DNA of 50,351 nucleotides from Collinsella sp. GTDB taxonomy: Bacteria > Actinomycetota > Coriobacteriia > Coriobacteriales > Coriobacteriaceae. The notes under the pieces are model-generated. The model saw nothing but the letters and a program-made list of their open reading frames with translations. It was not told the DNA's origin and ran no database searches. The first letter of the stretch is position 1; the number at the start of each line of letters is the position of its first letter. Location of the stretch: NCBI GenBank assembly GCA_019424965.1, contig JAHYYL010000014.1, positions 1 to 50,351 on the forward strand. Reading direction: 5' to 3'. The position numbers and the translations under genes are program-made. Below are positions 1 to 7,432 of the stretch, piece after piece.

Positions 1-65
1 TTACTCGGGCTACCGTCCATTTCCGTGGAGGCACGGTTCGGCGGCCCTAACAAGAGAGGGGTTCT

Positions 66-905
66 ATGTATAAGATCCTGGAGAAGACGCAGTTCTCGGA
101 GAAGGTGTTCAAGTTCCGCATCGAGGCGCCCGCGATCGCCAAGCATGCGCACGCTGGACAGTTCCTCATGGTTCGCGCCAACGAGACGGGCGAGCGCGTC
201 CCGTTTACCCTAGCTGGTTGGAACGGTGACGAGGGCTGGGTCGAGTTCATCTTCATGGTGATCGGCAAGACCACCGAGATGCTTTCCACCTATGAGGCCG
301 GCGAGTCACTGCGCGACGTCGTGGGCCCGCTGGGCGTTCCCACCGAGATGGCCGAGGGCCCCTGCGCCGTCATTGGCGGCGGCGTCGGCCTGGCAATTGC
401 CTTCCCGGTCGCCAAGCACCTGGTCGAGACCGGCCACGAGGTCCACGCCATCATGGGCGCCCGCACCAAGGACCTCCTGCTCATGGAGGACCAGTTCCGC
501 GAGCTCCTCGACGAGGACCACATCCATATCACCACCGATGACGGCTCCTACGGCGAGCAGGGCGTTGTCACCGCTCCGCTGGAGCGCCTGCTGCAGGACA
601 AGGCCGTGAGCCAGGTCTTCTGCGTCGGCCCCGTTCCGATGATGAAGTTCTCGACCCTCACCGCCCAGAAGTACGACACCCCCATTACCGCGTCCCTCAA
701 CCCCATCATGGTTGACGGCACCGGCATGTGCGGCTGCTGCCGCGTCGAGGTGGGCGGCGTGACCAAGTTCGCTTGCGTCGACGGCCCCGACTTCGATGCC
801 ACCCTGGTCGACTGGGATGACCTTCGTGCCCGCCAGGCCGCTTACCGTTCCGAAGAGGGCGAGTCCCTCAAGGCCTATGAGGAAAAGAGCTGCGCATGCC
901 ACTAG
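66..905 (+). CDS. nfnA: FAD/NAD- and [2Fe-2S]-binding oxidoreductase subunit, NfnA-like
   Basis: A 279-residue flavoprotein of the sulfide/dihydroorotate dehydrogenase-like (ferredoxin reductase) family. An RVPFTLAG segment near residue 50 fits FAD binding. A GGGVGLAIAF glycine-rich loop near residue 103 fits NAD binding. C222, C224, C225 and C237 near the C-terminus fit a [2Fe-2S] cluster. The start is preceded by AGAGAGGGG. The gene overlaps the next one by 10 nt, so the two are translated together. By family, such pairs form NfnAB, the cytoplasmic complex that couples reduced ferredoxin plus NADH to NADP+ reduction. No glutamate synthase large subunit is adjacent, which favours NfnA over a GltS partner. 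The biochemical role is inferred. Confidence 0.85.
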   Translation: MYKILEKTQFSEKVFKFRIEAPAIAKHAHAGQFLMVRANETGERVPFTLAGWNGDEGWVEFIFMVIGKTTEMLSTYEAGESLRDVVGPLGVPTEMAEGPCAVIGGGVGLAIAFPVAKHLVETGHEVHAIMGARTKDLLLMEDQFRELLDEDHIHITTDDGSYGEQGVVTAPLERLLQDKAVSQVFCVGPVPMMKFSTLTAQKYDTPITASLNPIMVDGTGMCGCCRVEVGGVTKFACVDGPDFDATLVDWDDLRARQAAYRSEEGESLKAYEEKSCACH

Positions 906-2305
906 TTAACGGTCGTTTCGTTGCCGATATGAAGTCGCCCCGCACCCCCGATAACGAGGAGCCGGCTGCCGAGCGCGCCTGCGACTTCCGCCCCGTCGAC
1001 AAGGGCTTCACCGAGGAGATGGCGCTGGCCGAGGCCGAGCGCTGCCTCAACTGCAAGAAGCCGTTCTGTGTTGAGGGCTGCCCCGTCAACATCAACATTC
1101 CCCGCTTTATCGAGCAGATCCGCGCGAAGGACTTCGGCGGCGCTCTCGATACCATCCGCGAGGACTCCATGCTTCCCGCCATCTGCGGTCGCGTCTGCCC
1201 GCAGGAGAACCAGTGCGAGGGCAAGTGCATCCGTGGCAAGAAGTCCGAGCCCGTGGCCATCGGCCAGCTCGAGCGCTTCCTGGGTGATCGCCCCGAGCTC
1301 GCCTCCACGCCCAAGATGGCCCCCAAGAACGGCAAGAAGGTCGCCGTCGTCGGCTCTGGCCCGTCCGGCATCACCTGCGCCGGCGAGCTCGCCCGCAACG
1401 GCTTTGACGTCACCGTCTTTGAGGCCTTCTTTACCGGCGGCGGCGTGCTGGTCTACGGCATCCCCGAGTTCCGTCTGCCCAAGGCGGTCGTCAAGCGCGA
1501 GATCGACGGCCTGGAGGACATGGGCGTCAAGTTTGAGTACAACTCCGTCGTGGGCAACATGGCCACGGCCGAGGAGCTGTTCGAGCAGGGCTTCGACGCC
1601 ATCTACGTGGCGACCGGCGCTGGCCTGCCCAAGTTCCTCAACGTCCCCGGCGAGAACCTGCCCAACGTCTTCTTCGCGAACGAGTACCTCACCCGCGTGA
1701 ACTTGATGAAGGCCAACAAGTTCCCCGAGTACGACACCCCCACCAAGCACGGCAAGAACGTCGTCGTCTTTGGTGGCGGCAACGTGGCTATGGACGCCGT
1801 CCGTACCGCCAAGCGCCTGGGCGCCGAGCACGCCATCATCGCTTACCGCCGCACCGAGGACGAGATGCCCTGCCGTCGCGCCGAGCTGCACCATGCTAAG
1901 GCCGAGGGCGTCGAGGTTCTGCCGCTCGTCTCCCCGCTCGAGTTTGTCGCTGGCGAGGACGGCTCCGTGTGCGCCGTCAAGGTCCAGAAGATGGAGCTCG
2001 GCGAGCCTGACGAGTCCGGCCGTCGTCGCCCGGTGCCCATCGAGGGCGCCATCGAGGAGATCCCCTGCGACGTCGCGATCTCGGCTATCGGCACCAACGC
2101 CAACCCCTTCGCTGCCAAGATCGGCGGCAAGATGGAGCTCAACAAGTGGGGCTACATCGTTGCCGACGAGGAGACCGGCCAGACCACCGATCCCCGCATC
2201 TGGGCCGGCGGCGACATCGTCACCGGTGCCGCTACGGTCATTCTGGCGATGGGCGCCGGCAAGAAGGCCGCCGCTTCCATCACCAAGAGCCTGCTGGGCG
2301 AGTAA
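896..2305 (+). CDS. nfnB: NADPH-binding iron-sulfur flavoprotein, NfnB / glutamate synthase small-chain family
   Basis: 469 residues. The N-terminal region has two cysteine sets for [4Fe-4S] clusters: C50, C53, C58, C62 and C97, C101, C107, C111. A FAD Rossmann motif (VVGSGPSGIT) starts near residue 151 and a second dinucleotide fold (GGGNVAMDA) near residue 290 would bind NADPH. The C-terminal GGDIVTGAATVI segment is typical of the family. Length matches both GltA-type glutamate synthase small subunits (the usual automatic name, gltA) and NfnB. The overlap with the NfnA-like gene and the absence of gltB favour the electron-bifurcating transhydrogenase. A strong terminator follows, so the pair is probably a bicistron. 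Confidence 0.85.
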   Translation: MPLVNGRFVADMKSPRTPDNEEPAAERACDFRPVDKGFTEEMALAEAERCLNCKKPFCVEGCPVNINIPRFIEQIRAKDFGGALDTIREDSMLPAICGRVCPQENQCEGKCIRGKKSEPVAIGQLERFLGDRPELASTPKMAPKNGKKVAVVGSGPSGITCAGELARNGFDVTVFEAFFTGGGVLVYGIPEFRLPKAVVKREIDGLEDMGVKFEYNSVVGNMATAEELFEQGFDAIYVATGAGLPKFLNVPGENLPNVFFANEYLTRVNLMKANKFPEYDTPTKHGKNVVVFGGGNVAMDAVRTAKRLGAEHAIIAYRRTEDEMPCRRAELHHAKAEGVEVLPLVSPLEFVAGEDGSVCAVKVQKMELGEPDESGRRRPVPIEGAIEEIPCDVAISAIGTNANPFAAKIGGKMELNKWGYIVADEETGQTTDPRIWAGGDIVTGAATVILAMGAGKKAAASITKSLLGE

Positions 2306-2333
2306 TCACCTGCAGTGCTAGCCATCAAACGGC

Positions 2334-2372
2334 AAAGTCCCCGTCGAGCACACGCCCGGCGGGGACTTTTTT
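2334..2372 (+). terminator. Rho-independent terminator after nfnAB
   Basis: A 9-bp perfect stem (AAAGTCCCC at 2334-2342 with GGGGACTTT at 2361-2369) is followed by a run of six T. It lies 29 nt after the nfnB stop. Confidence 0.9.
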
Positions 2373-2382
2373 ATGCCGGCCG

Positions 2383-2426
2383 CCCAAACCACCACGATGG
2401 GGCAGGCACCTTTGTGGTGGTTTGGG
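2383..2426. repeat. Inverted repeat containing the ACCACCAC / CAGGCACCTTTGTGG word
   Basis: A 13-bp perfect inverted repeat: CCCAAACCACCAC at 2383-2395 with GTGGTGGTTTGGG at 2414-2426, loop 18 nt. The word CAGGCACCTTTGTGGTGG inside it recurs at 2723-2740 (opposite strand) and 46613-46630. No T-run follows on either strand, so it is a dispersed palindrome rather than a normal terminator. Confidence 0.75.
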
Positions 2427-2444
2427 ACTTGCCCGGTCGTTTTG

Positions 2445-2660
2445 TCTCAATCTGTAACAGCTGGAGTCCGTTGAGCCCTGCAGTTGTTACAGATTGAGAT
2501 ATTGTGCCGGCCGGCCACGCCGCATCTCAATCTGTAACAGTTAGAGACCAAATATGCCGCCTGGTGTTACAGATCAAGACGTTGGGCTGACGGCCGAACG
2601 GTTCATCTCAATCTGTAACAGTTAGAGCCATTTTCGCTGGCTTGGTGTTACAGATCGAGA
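2445..2660. repeat. Three tandem 80-bp palindromic units
   Basis: Left arm TCTCAATCTGTAACA occurs at 2445, 2525 and 2606. Each is followed after 25 nt by a right arm, TGTTACAGATTGAGA or a near copy, at 2485-2499, 2565-2579 and 2646-2660. Unit 1 pairs perfectly over 15 bp, unit 2 has two mismatches and unit 3 has one. The period is 80-81 bp. Loops and spacers differ except for a GTTAGAG word in units 2 and 3. No open reading frame of credible codon use crosses it. It fills most of the 460-nt gap between nfnB and the next gene. Confidence 0.85.
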
Positions 2661-2715
2661 CTATGCAAAAGCCGAGGATAGGCACTGCCGCCAAGGCCTT
2701 CCCCTCGGCCTAAAA

Positions 2716-2760
2716 CAAAAACCACCACAAAGGTGCCTGTACCCTTTGTGGTGGTTTTTG
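2716..2760 (-). terminator. Terminator of the cytidylate-kinase-like gene
   Basis: An 18-bp perfect inverted repeat (2716-2733 with 2743-2760, loop 9 nt) lies directly after the minus-strand stop at 2766. Read on the minus strand it ends in GGTTTTTGTTTT, so it fits a rho-independent terminator. Its stem shares the CAGGCACCTTTGTGGTGG word with the repeat at 2383-2426. Confidence 0.8.
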
Positions 2761-2765
2761 GTCGG

Positions 2766-3389
2766 TTAGCCTTCGAGTTGAGCCACTTTGTAGCGGTAGG
2801 CAGCGGCTATGACGTCTTTGCAGCCTTCGCGGCCCAGCTTGGCGCGGTTGACGACGATATCCTTGCCGCTCGTCATCTTCCACTTTCCGGCACTGTAGCG
2901 CTTATAGAACGCCTCGCGCGCCTTCTGCTGCTGCTTGACCAGCTTGGCGCCCTTCTTTTTATTAAGGCCACGCTTCTTGCGCACAATCTCGACGCGGTCC
3001 TCAAAAGGAGCGGTCACCAACACGGCAATGTGGTTGGGGTTGTTACGCAGCAGGTAATCGGACAGGCGGCCTTCGATAATGCAGCTCTCGGTCTCGCCCA
3101 GGTCCAAAATCACCTGGCTCATCTTCTGGAACAACTTGTCCGAGTACGAACGCGCGTCGTAGCGGTCGGGCAGGAACGCCATGTTCTCCACGGCCAGACG
3201 CTCGTCGTAGGCGGCCATCTTGTCGAGCGACTCGCCCGCGCGCAGCGACGCACGTACCAGCAGCTCGTTATCGTACAGCGGAATCCCCAACTCGTCGGCA
3301 AGCATGCGGCCAATCTCGTGGCCCTCGGCGCCAAAGTCGCGCGCGATGGTAATGACCACAGGATTCTTCTTGTTCTCCAGATCGCTCAT
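2766..3389 (-). CDS. Cytidylate kinase-like family protein
   Basis: 207 residues. The N-terminal segment VVITIARDFGAEGHEIGRML, then ELGIPLYDNELL, matches the cytidylate_kin2 family, a P-loop kinase-like fold found widely in anaerobes. The loop is not a canonical GxxxxGKS Walker A, so true CMP kinase activity is uncertain. The C-terminal half is lysine/arginine-rich (KKRGLNKKKGAKLVKQQQKA). It appears to be a single-gene unit: it ends in a strong hairpin, and a 108-bp palindrome separates it from the upstream operon. Members of this family often sit apart from cmk and their substrate is not established. Confidence 0.8.
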   Translation of the reverse strand: MSDLENKKNPVVITIARDFGAEGHEIGRMLADELGIPLYDNELLVRASLRAGESLDKMAAYDERLAVENMAFLPDRYDARSYSDKLFQKMSQVILDLGETESCIIEGRLSDYLLRNNPNHIAVLVTAPFEDRVEIVRKKRGLNKKKGAKLVKQQQKAREAFYKRYSAGKWKMTSGKDIVVNRAKLGREGCKDVIAAAYRYKVAQLEG

Positions 3390-3452
3390 CGCGATTCCTT
3401 TCTAACAAATGAGAAAAGGCAATTCCTGATTCCCATTTTGTCACTTACGACC

Positions 3453-3560
3453 GTCCTGGTTTCCCAAGTGCGGCAGATTGCCCCGAAAGAGGAGCGCCGC
3501 GTACTAAATGTACGCAAGCGACGATTGAGGGGCAAGGTGCCGTGCTTGGGGAAGCAGGAC
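3453..3560. repeat. 108-bp imperfect palindrome downstream of the amino-acid ABC operon
   Basis: Arms of 32 nt at 3453-3484 and 3529-3560 match at 26 of 32 positions when one is reverse-complemented, including perfect TTGCCCC/GGGGCAA. A small central hairpin (GCGTAC, loop TAAAT, GTACGC) sits at 3499-3515. The right arm touches the stop codon of the last permease gene. No T-run follows on the minus strand, so it is not a standard terminator. Confidence 0.7.
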
Positions 3561-4198
3561 TATGCGGCCACGATGCGGCGTTGATATGCCCTCACCAGCA
3601 GCGAGATACCAAAGTTGAGCACAAAGTACATCGCAAACACCAGGCCGTAGAGCATAAGCACCTGCGACAGATCGATCGCATGGGCCATCACGACATTTGC
3701 CGTGTACATGAGCTCGGCCACGTTAATGCCCGAAAGATACGAGCTGTCCTTGATGACGGTCGTGCACTGGCTAAACAGCGCCGGAATGATCGTCTTAAAC
3801 GTCTGCGGCAGAATGATGTAGCGCATGGTGGCAAAGAAGCCGAAGCCTTGGCTCTGCGCTGCCTCAAACTGGCCGCGCGGAATCGAGTTGAGGCCGCCGC
3901 GCACAATCTCGGCCATAACGGCGCTGGTAAACAGCGTAAAGGCGATGGTCGAAATCACAATGTCCAAACCCTGCACCGTAAAGTAGATAAACAGGATCCA
4001 CAGCAGGTTCGGCGTGCAGCGGAACAGCTCGATATAGGCGCTCACCAAAATACGGAACGGGCGGGGCGCATAGCTTTTAACAAGCGCCAGCACCGTGCCA
4101 AAGATGAGCGAGAAAAAGATCGACAGCGCCGAGATCTCGATGGTTTTAACAAAGCCGCCCCAAATGTAGAGCAGGTTGGTCGCGTTGAAGATTTCCAT
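3560..4198 (-). CDS. Polar amino-acid ABC transporter permease (second)
   Basis: 212 residues with about five hydrophobic segments. The EAA-type loop FEAAQSQGFGFFATMRYIIL, which contacts the ATPase, sits near residue 122. This is the HisM/GlnP family of permeases for polar amino acids. It is the last gene of the minus-strand importer operon. Its ATG lies 3 nt after the stop of the preceding permease, and its ribosome-binding GAGGAGG lies inside that gene, so translation is coupled. It would form a heterodimeric membrane channel with the 4202-4948 product. Confidence 0.9.
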   Translation of the reverse strand: MEIFNATNLLYIWGGFVKTIEISALSIFFSLIFGTVLALVKSYAPRPFRILVSAYIELFRCTPNLLWILFIYFTVQGLDIVISTIAFTLFTSAVMAEIVRGGLNSIPRGQFEAAQSQGFGFFATMRYIILPQTFKTIIPALFSQCTTVIKDSSYLSGINVAELMYTANVVMAHAIDLSQVLMLYGLVFAMYFVLNFGISLLVRAYQRRIVAA

Positions 4199-4201
4199 GC
4201 G

Positions 4202-4948
4202 CTAGGCCTCCTCTACGTTGTCGAGCCCCAGCTCGGCGAGGCTCACGCCGCGCGGACGCTCCTTGGAGCGGCGCTCGAGCCACTGCACCAGCATGGCGAG
4301 CGGAAAGCAGATGATGAAGTACATTAGGCAGCAGACGATGTATCCCTGCAGGTAACCGTACAGGCTCACAAAGTTGTCGGAACGGTACATAAGGTCGCCG
4401 CCGGCCACAAGCGCCAGCACCGACGTGTTCTTGACCAGGTTGAGCGCCTGGTTACACAGCGGCGGCAGAATGATCTTGAACGTCTGGGGCAGCACGATGT
4501 ACCAGTACGCCTGGGCACGGGTGAAGCCCTGGCTCTGGGCCGCCTCCATCTGACCGCGCGGAACCGCCTCGATACCAGTGCGGATGACCTCCGAAATGTA
4601 GGCCGCGTGATACAGGCCCACGCCCAAGAAGCCCAGCACGAACGGCGCGATGCGCACCGGCTGGTCGGCACCGGTTATGGCTTGCAAAAACTGCGGACCG
4701 GCCATGTACATAAAGAGCACCTGCACGGGCAACGGGGTGTTCTGGTAAAACTCCACGTACACGCGGCTTATGGCGCGCAGCACGCGCGAACGGGTGGTGG
4801 AGAACACGCCCAGCAGCGTGCCCAGCACCAGCGACAGCAGCAGACCGGCAACGACCACCTGCAGCGTCACGCCAAAGCCCTCCCAGAAGGGCCCCATGTT
4901 TTGAAATGTCGTCGACCAACGGTCGGCGTCAAATAATCCTTCGAGCAT
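4202..4948 (-). CDS. Polar amino-acid ABC transporter permease (first)
   Basis: 248 residues from the chosen ATG at 4948, which follows AAGGAAGG with 6-nt spacing. An upstream in-frame start at 4981 lacks such a site and would overlap the preceding gene. The EAA loop (MEAAQSQGFTRAQAYWYIVL) and several membrane segments place it in the HisQ/GlnP permease family. The C-terminal tail is charged (LERRSKERPRG) and probably cytoplasmic. It sits between the binding-protein gene and the second permease. Confidence 0.9.
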   Translation of the reverse strand: MLEGLFDADRWSTTFQNMGPFWEGFGVTLQVVVAGLLLSLVLGTLLGVFSTTRSRVLRAISRVYVEFYQNTPLPVQVLFMYMAGPQFLQAITGADQPVRIAPFVLGFLGVGLYHAAYISEVIRTGIEAVPRGQMEAAQSQGFTRAQAYWYIVLPQTFKIILPPLCNQALNLVKNTSVLALVAGGDLMYRSDNFVSLYGYLQGYIVCCLMYFIICFPLAMLVQWLERRSKERPRGVSLAELGLDNVEEA

Positions 4949-4973
4949 TTGATTCCTTCCTTGGACGATGCGC

Positions 4974-5852
4974 CTATACAAGACCCCAGGTCTTGACCTC
5001 TTGGTCGAGCCAGCCGTCGGCCAGGCGATCGCAAATCACCTGATCGACCACGGCCGAAAGGTCGCAGCCCTTCTTGGTCGCCACGCCGTAGCCCTGCTCG
5101 CCAAACTTGACCTCGGGCTGCAGCAGCTCAACGGTCTCGTTCATGTAGCCGGCCAGCGTGGAGCGGTCCATGGCAAAGACGTCGATATTGCCGGCGTCGA
5201 GGGAACTCTTGATGATGGGATAGCCGCTAAAGGCCCTAAACTCGGGCTTACAGCTAAAGCCGTTGTCCTTGATCATCTGCTCGATCAGGCCCTGCGTGGT
5301 GGCACCCTGGCTCACGCCAATGACCTTGCCGTCCAAGTCCTCAATCGAGGTAAAGCCCGAACGCTTCTTGACCATGAGTCCCACGTAGTCGGTGCGGTAC
5401 GGCGTCGAGAAATCCCAGCTCTTCTTGCGCTCGTCGGTGATGGTGTAGGTCGCCGCGACCACGTCGAGTTGGCCGTTATCGATCAGCGGGCCGCGTGTCT
5501 TGGGCGTTACGTCGGTAAACTCGACAAGCTCCTGGGCACGGGCTTCCTTGTAGCTCACGCCAAAGACGGCAGCGGCGATCTGGTAGCACAAATCGACTTC
5601 CATGCCCTCAAAGCGACCCTTGGCGGTGTCGTAATAGCCGTAGCCGGGAACATCTTTCTTGACGCCGGCATTCAGATGGCCGCGCGACTTGATGGCCGCA
5701 AGCTTGGATCCCTTGTCGGAACCCTCGCCGCTGGTGGAGTTGCCGCAACCGGTGAGCGCGGTCCCCGTCAGCGCGAGCATGCCGGCGCCCGCCAGCTGCA
5801 AAAAGTGACGGCGCGACACGGCCGTCCTCGTCATATCCGTCATGTCCATCAC
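4974..5852 (-). CDS. Amino-acid ABC transporter substrate-binding lipoprotein
   Basis: About 292 residues. The N-terminus has a twin-arginine-like SRRHFLQLAG followed by a hydrophobic stretch and a lipobox (LTGC), so it should be exported and lipid-anchored outside the membrane. The body is a type 3 periplasmic-binding fold: GYYDTAKGRFEGMEVDLCYQ, then PLIDNGQLDVVAATYTIT and IGVSQGATTQGLIEQM. These fit glutamine, glutamate or other polar amino-acid binders; the exact ligand cannot be read. The start is ambiguous between GTG 5852 and ATG 5849, 5843 or 5834. It begins 5 nt after the ATPase gene. Confidence 0.88.
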   Translation of the reverse strand: MMDMTDMTRTAVSRRHFLQLAGAGMLALTGTALTGCGNSTSGEGSDKGSKLAAIKSRGHLNAGVKKDVPGYGYYDTAKGRFEGMEVDLCYQIAAAVFGVSYKEARAQELVEFTDVTPKTRGPLIDNGQLDVVAATYTITDERKKSWDFSTPYRTDYVGLMVKKRSGFTSIEDLDGKVIGVSQGATTQGLIEQMIKDNGFSCKPEFRAFSGYPIIKSSLDAGNIDVFAMDRSTLAGYMNETVELLQPEVKFGEQGYGVATKKGCDLSAVVDQVICDRLADGWLDQEVKTWGLV

Positions 5853-5857
5853 CGCGC

Positions 5858-6589
5858 CTAGTGCAGAATCTTGGACAGGAACTCGCGGCAGCGCGGGTTC
5901 TCGGGGTTATCGAAGAAGTGCTCGGGCGTGCCCTCCTCCAGGATGCGGCCGTCCTCCATAAAGATGACGCGGTCGGCCACCTGGCGCGCAAAGCCCATCT
6001 CGTGCGTCACGCAGATCATGGTGATGTCCTCCTGCGCGAGCTCAATCATAACATCCAGAACCTCCTGGACCATCTCGGGGTCGAGCGCCGAAGTCGGCTC
6101 GTCAAACAGGATGATGGGCTGCTTGGTGCACAGGGCGCGGGCGATGGCGATGCGCTGCTGCTGACCACCCGAGAGATTCTGCGGATACTCGCCGGCCTTA
6201 TGCGCCATGCCGACGCGCTTGAGCGCGGCGATGGCGATCTCGGTCGCCTCCTCCTTGCTCTTCTTTTGCAGCTTGATGGGCGCGAGCGTCAGGTTGCCCA
6301 GCACCGTCATGTTGGGATACAGGTTGAACTGCTGAAACACCATGGAGCTATACTTGCGAGCCATCTCCAGGTGATTCTTTTTGGTAAGCGGCGTACCGTC
6401 GATGATGACCTCGCCCGACGTGGGCTCCTCCAGATAGTCGACGCAACGGATGAGCGTCGACTTACCCGAGCCGGAAGGCCCGATCATTACGAGCTTCTCG
6501 CCGCGCTTGACGGTGAGGTTGATATCTTTGAGCACATGCAGGTCGCCAAAGTACTTGTTGAGATGCTTGATCTCGATCATGTCTGCCAT
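5858..6589 (-). CDS. Polar amino-acid ABC transporter ATP-binding protein, GlnQ-type
   Basis: 243 residues. Walker A GPSGSGKST near residue 38, Q-loop FQQFNLYPNMTV, signature LSGGQQQR, Walker B ILFDEPTSALD and the switch histidine (CVTHEMGFAR) are all intact. The ATG follows GGGAAGGGA. It is first in an operon with the binding lipoprotein and two permeases. It would power uptake of a polar amino acid at the inner face of the membrane. Confidence 0.93.
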   Translation of the reverse strand: MADMIEIKHLNKYFGDLHVLKDINLTVKRGEKLVMIGPSGSGKSTLIRCVDYLEEPTSGEVIIDGTPLTKKNHLEMARKYSSMVFQQFNLYPNMTVLGNLTLAPIKLQKKSKEEATEIAIAALKRVGMAHKAGEYPQNLSGGQQQRIAIARALCTKQPIILFDEPTSALDPEMVQEVLDVMIELAQEDITMICVTHEMGFARQVADRVIFMEDGRILEEGTPEHFFDNPENPRCREFLSKILH

Positions 6590-6617
6590 GAATGTCCCTT
6601 CCCTGCGTTTACACGAG

Positions 6618-6660
6618 TTGAACTATTGTACGGAAAGAACCACGTTTCCGCAGCCCACAC
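6618..6660 (-). promoter_or_regulatory. Possible promoter of the amino-acid ABC operon
   Basis: On the minus strand a TACAAT -10-like hexamer (6625-6630) lies about 36 nt before the ATPase start. The -35 side is weak. No T-box or riboswitch-like fold was recognised in the leader. Confidence 0.3.
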
Positions 6661-6693
6661 TACATTCCCGTAAAGAACCCGCAATCTTCCACC

Positions 6694-6761
6694 CACTCAT
6701 TGGGGACGGACTTAAATGAGTACCCCCGTGGCTACTCATTTAAGTCCGTCCCCAATGAGTG
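6694..6761. repeat. Perfect 29-bp inverted repeat with a 10-nt loop
   Basis: Positions 6694-6722 are the exact reverse complement of 6733-6761 (arms begin CACTCATTGGGGACGGACTT). The loop is CCCCCGTGGC. No T-run follows on either strand. It lies between yqeY and the amino-acid ABC operon, in a 345-nt gap without genes. Confidence 0.95.
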
Positions 6762-6780
6762 CAACCGCCCTTGTTGAGCA

Positions 6781-6930
6781 TAAGTCAGCGAAAACCCGTA
6801 CACGCGAGCAAGGTGACGTGAAATGAAAGGGCGCAGACCTTATGGTCGCGCCCTTGAAATTGAACGTCAGATTGCCGTGTGTACGGGTTTGCAGCGTCGA
6901 GCCGTTACGCGGTTTGGTAAAACCGCGTAA
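6781..6930 (-). repeat. 150-bp structured element, copy A
   Basis: Read on the minus strand the order is: hairpin ACGCGGTTT/AAACCGCGT (6920-6929 region), CTCGACGCTGCAA, a 12-bp stem (6879-6890 with 6792-6803), an internal hairpin AAGGGCGC...GCGCCCTT (6828-6855 region), CACCTTG, then TTTCGCTGACTTA. Copy B at 36546-36694 has the same order and length, but the main stem and the internal hairpin have different sequences that still pair. The internal hairpin may also act as terminator for yqeY. Confidence 0.8.
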
Positions 6931-6934
6931 CAAA

Positions 6935-7378
6935 TTACGCCAATTTTGCGCCGACGATCTTTGCCGCTGCCGGCTTGTCGAAGTTGCCGCCGGTGGCCTT
7001 GCCGAGTGCTCCCATGACCTGGCCCATCTGCTTCTTGGACGTGGCGCCCAGCTCGGCGATGACCTGCTCGATCAGGGCCTCGAGCTCCTCGCCCGAAACC
7101 TGCGCGGGCAGAAGGCTCTCCAGAATCTTGACCTGCTCGGTCAGGTTGTCGGTACGCTCCTGGTCGGTGCCGGCCTTGATGGACATCTCCAGCGTCTCGC
7201 TCGTCTGCTTGATCAGACGCTTGATCATGTTGTTGACGTCTTCCTCAGTCACATCGCGGCGCTCATTGACCTCGATATTCTTCACCTCAGCCTTAACCTG
7301 GCGAATGATGGACAGGCGAACCTTGTCCTTGGCCTTCATGGCCGCGATCATTTCCTGCTGCAGCTCTTCGTTGGTCAT
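6935..7378 (-). CDS. GatB/YqeY domain-containing protein
   Basis: 147 residues from ATG 7378, which follows AGGAGG with 8-nt spacing; the TTG at 7384 is too close to that site. The whole protein is one YqeY domain, related to the C-terminal tRNA-binding region of GatB: helical, with DKVRLSIIRQVKAEVKN near the N-terminus and AQVSGEELEALIEQVIAELG further on. The function of stand-alone YqeY proteins is not settled. Length is normal for the family. It lies 54 nt downstream of the PrsA-like gene and may share its transcript. Confidence 0.88.
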   Translation of the reverse strand: MTNEELQQEMIAAMKAKDKVRLSIIRQVKAEVKNIEVNERRDVTEEDVNNMIKRLIKQTSETLEMSIKAGTDQERTDNLTEQVKILESLLPAQVSGEELEALIEQVIAELGATSKKQMGQVMGALGKATGGNFDKPAAAKIVGAKLA

Positions 7379-7432
7379 CTGCAAATCCTCCTCAATAGTG
7401 CGGGCGGCACTCGCGCGAGCACCGCCCCATGA

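Noticed and set aside
2445..2660. CRISPR array
   Set aside because: Only three units, an 80-bp period, and the repeats are inverted pairs with mismatches; no cas genes nearby.
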